Below are positions 62,601-64,000 of a stretch of 64,000 nt of DNA, one piece after another. The translations under genes and the position numbers were made by a program. The notes below the pieces were generated by a model. It did not search any database and was not told the origin of the DNA. It worked only from the letters and a program-made list of their open reading frames with translations. The DNA is from Betaproteobacteria bacterium. Its GTDB lineage: Bacteria > Pseudomonadota > Gammaproteobacteria > Burkholderiales > Rhodocyclaceae. The stretch covers positions 1 to 64,000 of the forward strand of contig WQYQ01000004.1 in the NCBI GenBank assembly GCA_009781175.1, in the 5' to 3' direction. Position 1 is the stretch's first letter. The number at the start of each line of letters is the position of its first letter.

Positions 62601-63461
62601 CTAGCGGAACACGATCGTCTTATTGCCGTGGAGGAGCACGCGGTCTTCGAGGTGGTAGCGCAGGCCGCGCGCGAGTACGGCTTTTTCGATGTCCTTGCCG
62701 TAGCGCACCATGTCCTCGACCGAATCCGAGTGGTCGACGCGGATCACGTCCTGATCGATGATCGGCCCTTGATCGAGTTCGGCCGTGACATAGTGGCAGG
62801 TCGCGCCGATCAGCTTGACGCCGCGCTGGTATGCCTGGTGATAAGGCTTCGCGCCGACAAAGCTCGGCAGGAAGCTATGGTGGATATTGAGGATGCGCCC
62901 AGGGTAAGCCTCGCACAGTTCGGGCGACAAAATCTGCATGTAACGCGCGAGCACGATGCAGTCGCCACGCACGTCTTCGATAATGCGCTGCACTTCGGCA
63001 TACGCGGCCGCCTTGTTGTCGGACGTCACCGGCACATGATGGAACGGGATGCCATGCCATTCGACGAAGCCGCGGAAAGTGTCGTGGTTCGAAATCACGC
63101 AGGGGATTTCGATGTCGAGTTCCTTGCTCTGCCAGCGCGAGAGCAGGTCGTAAAGACAATGCTCCTGCTTGCTGACCAGCACGACGACACGCTTCTTGAC
63201 CGCGCTGTCGGTGATCTTCCACGTCATCCCGAACTCTTCGGCCAGCGGGCGAAAGCGTTCGCGCAGCTCCGCGAGCAGGAAAGGCAAGGATTCCGCCTTG
63301 ACTTCGATGCGCATGAAATAGCGGTTGTCCTCGCGGTCGGCATGCAGGTTCGTTTCAAGAATCCAGCCGCCGTGCGCGGCGAAAAAACCCGAAACGCGGG
63401 CGACGATGCCCACGCGGTCGGGGCAGGAGGCGGTCAGGGTGTAGAAGCGTTGTTGAGGCAT
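62601..63461 (-). CDS. purU: formyltetrahydrofolate deformylase
   Basis: 286 residues: N-terminal ACT domain (LTASCPDRVGIVARVSGFFAAHGGWI, about 1-85) and a formyl-transferase-like hydrolase domain with VSKQEHCLYDLL, CVISNHDTF, LARYMQILSP, the catalytic Asn-His set in ILNIHHSFLPSFVGAKPYHQAY, and ATCHYVTAELDQGPII with catalytic Asp. It releases formate from 10-formyl-THF. Full length. Confidence 0.94.
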   Translation of the reverse strand: MPQQRFYTLTASCPDRVGIVARVSGFFAAHGGWILETNLHADREDNRYFMRIEVKAESLPFLLAELRERFRPLAEEFGMTWKITDSAVKKRVVVLVSKQEHCLYDLLSRWQSKELDIEIPCVISNHDTFRGFVEWHGIPFHHVPVTSDNKAAAYAEVQRIIEDVRGDCIVLARYMQILSPELCEAYPGRILNIHHSFLPSFVGAKPYHQAYQRGVKLIGATCHYVTAELDQGPIIDQDVIRVDHSDSVEDMVRYGKDIEKAVLARGLRYHLEDRVLLHGNKTIVFR

Positions 63462-63474
63462 ACCAATGGCTTAT

Positions 63475-63546
63475 GTAGGTTGGGCTGAATGCAATGATGC
63501 CCAACGCGATACCGTGGAGCGTTGGGGTTCGCAAGCTCACCCCAAC
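63475..63546. repeat. REP-like intergenic repeat
   Basis: Contains GTAGGTTGGGCTGAATGCAA followed by an inverted partner (GCCCAAC) and GTTGGGGTTCGCAAGCTCAC with CCCCAAC. This GTTGGG-type palindrome is a common extragenic repeat, and a related motif occurs at 61045-61100. Confidence 0.6.
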
Positions 63547-63556
63547 TTATCTAGTT

Positions 63557-64000
63557 TTAGTCGATGCGCGCCGCGGCCCGGTCGATTTCCACGCGCAAGG
63601 CAGTGTAATCGCGTGCGACCGGATACTGGGGAAACTCGCGCACGACGTTTTCCGGCGGATGCATCAGGATGCCGGCTTCGGCCTGGCCGAGCATTGCGGT
63701 GTCGTTGTACGAATCGCCCGCGGCGATGACCTTGAAGTTCAGGCCCTGAAAGGCTTTGACGGCCGCCCGTTTCTGGTCCGGCATGCGCAGGTGGTAGTTG
63801 ACGAGCATGCCGTTCGCATCGGCTTCGAGGCGGTGGCAGAACAAGGTCAGCATGCCGAGCTGGCGCATCAGCGGCAGGCCGAACTCGTAGAAGGTGTCGG
63901 ACAGAATGATGACTTGGTAATCCTGGCGCAACTGGTCGAGAAATTCTTTCGCGCCGGGCAGCGGCGACAGACCGGCGATGACTGCTTGAATTTGCGGCAA
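63557..64000 (-). CDS. thrH: phosphoserine phosphatase / homoserine phosphotransferase ThrH (N-terminus outside window)
   Basis: The C-terminal 147 residues of a HAD-family enzyme of about 205 residues. Visible: IIVLSDTFYEF-type motif II (VIILSDTFYEFGLPLMRQLG), motif III Lys region (PDQKRAAVKAFQGL) and motif IV VIAAGDSYNDTAMLGQAEAGIL, all in the ThrH form. The nucleophile motif DxDxV/E lies beyond the right edge. It dephosphorylates phosphoserine and can transfer the phosphate to homoserine. Confidence 0.88.
   Translation of the reverse strand: MPQIQAVIAGLSPLPGAKEFLDQLRQDYQVIILSDTFYEFGLPLMRQLGMLTLFCHRLEADANGMLVNYHLRMPDQKRAAVKAFQGLNFKVIAAGDSYNDTAMLGQAEAGILMHPPENVVREFPQYPVARDYTALRVEIDRAAARID

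Overview
The window reads as a chromosomal segment of a GC-rich Betaproteobacterium. This rests on gene content and codon use: fused isobutyryl-CoA mutase (IcmF), two HME-type RND metal efflux systems, a cytochrome c'/b561 pair, PurU, ThrH, E. coli-type IlvD and a MerC-like protein in a Zur-type operon. The exact genus cannot be named from sequence alone. No rRNA, tRNA or CRISPR array was recognised. Coding density is high, and most gene boundaries are tight or overlapping.

Layout. 0-5.4 kb: the 3' end of an IS110-family transposase abuts an N-terminally truncated oligopeptidase A gene, followed by a DUF4124/glutaredoxin protein and a GGDEF-EAL c-di-GMP enzyme. 5.4-11.2 kb (minus strand): a translationally coupled heavy-metal efflux operon, adaptor-RND pump-DUF3240-outer membrane factor. 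11.3-18.2 kb: xth, a cold shock protein, an uncharacterised coiled-coil protein, icmF and a divergent AraC regulator. 18.2-18.8 kb: a ParD-like/ParE-RelE toxin-antitoxin (TA) pair behind a perfect palindrome. 19-24.5 kb: a zinc-responsive operon (Fur/Zur regulator, MerC-like protein, small Cys protein, porin, ABC binding protein, ABC permease) that lacks an ABC ATPase and runs into dusA. 24.5-34.3 kb: metabolic and housekeeping genes (a putative membrane metallopeptidase, a beta-hydroxyacid dehydrogenase, cytochromes, threonine aldolase, priA, rlmI) and an unusual DEDDh exonuclease-GNAT fusion. 34.4-45.6 kb: pepN, a small ribbon-helix-helix/coiled-coil module behind a 25-bp palindrome, arsC, an EamA transporter, a PurM-like paralog, ybiT, pyrF and a two-component system. 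46.6-52.4 kb: a second HME-RND tripartite efflux operon. 52.6-64 kb: a DUF2502 protein, lgt, ilvD, mgsA, glgX, a chimeric DUF559 nuclease gene, a frameshifted Sel1-repeat gene, a TumE/TumA TA pair, cfa, purU and partial thrH.

The most striking non-coding signal is a family of small inverted-repeat elements (29046-29240, 40664-40940, 52454-52597, plus related modules at 31811 and 61251). The three full copies all lie between convergent genes, and their terminal repeats form or overlap the stop codons of the flanking genes. Other points of interest are the exonuclease-GNAT fusion, the zinc uptake operon without an ATPase, two regulated and apparently leaderless promoters (zur and tumE) whose spacers are filled by an inverted repeat, and a likely slipped-strand frameshift in the Sel1 gene.
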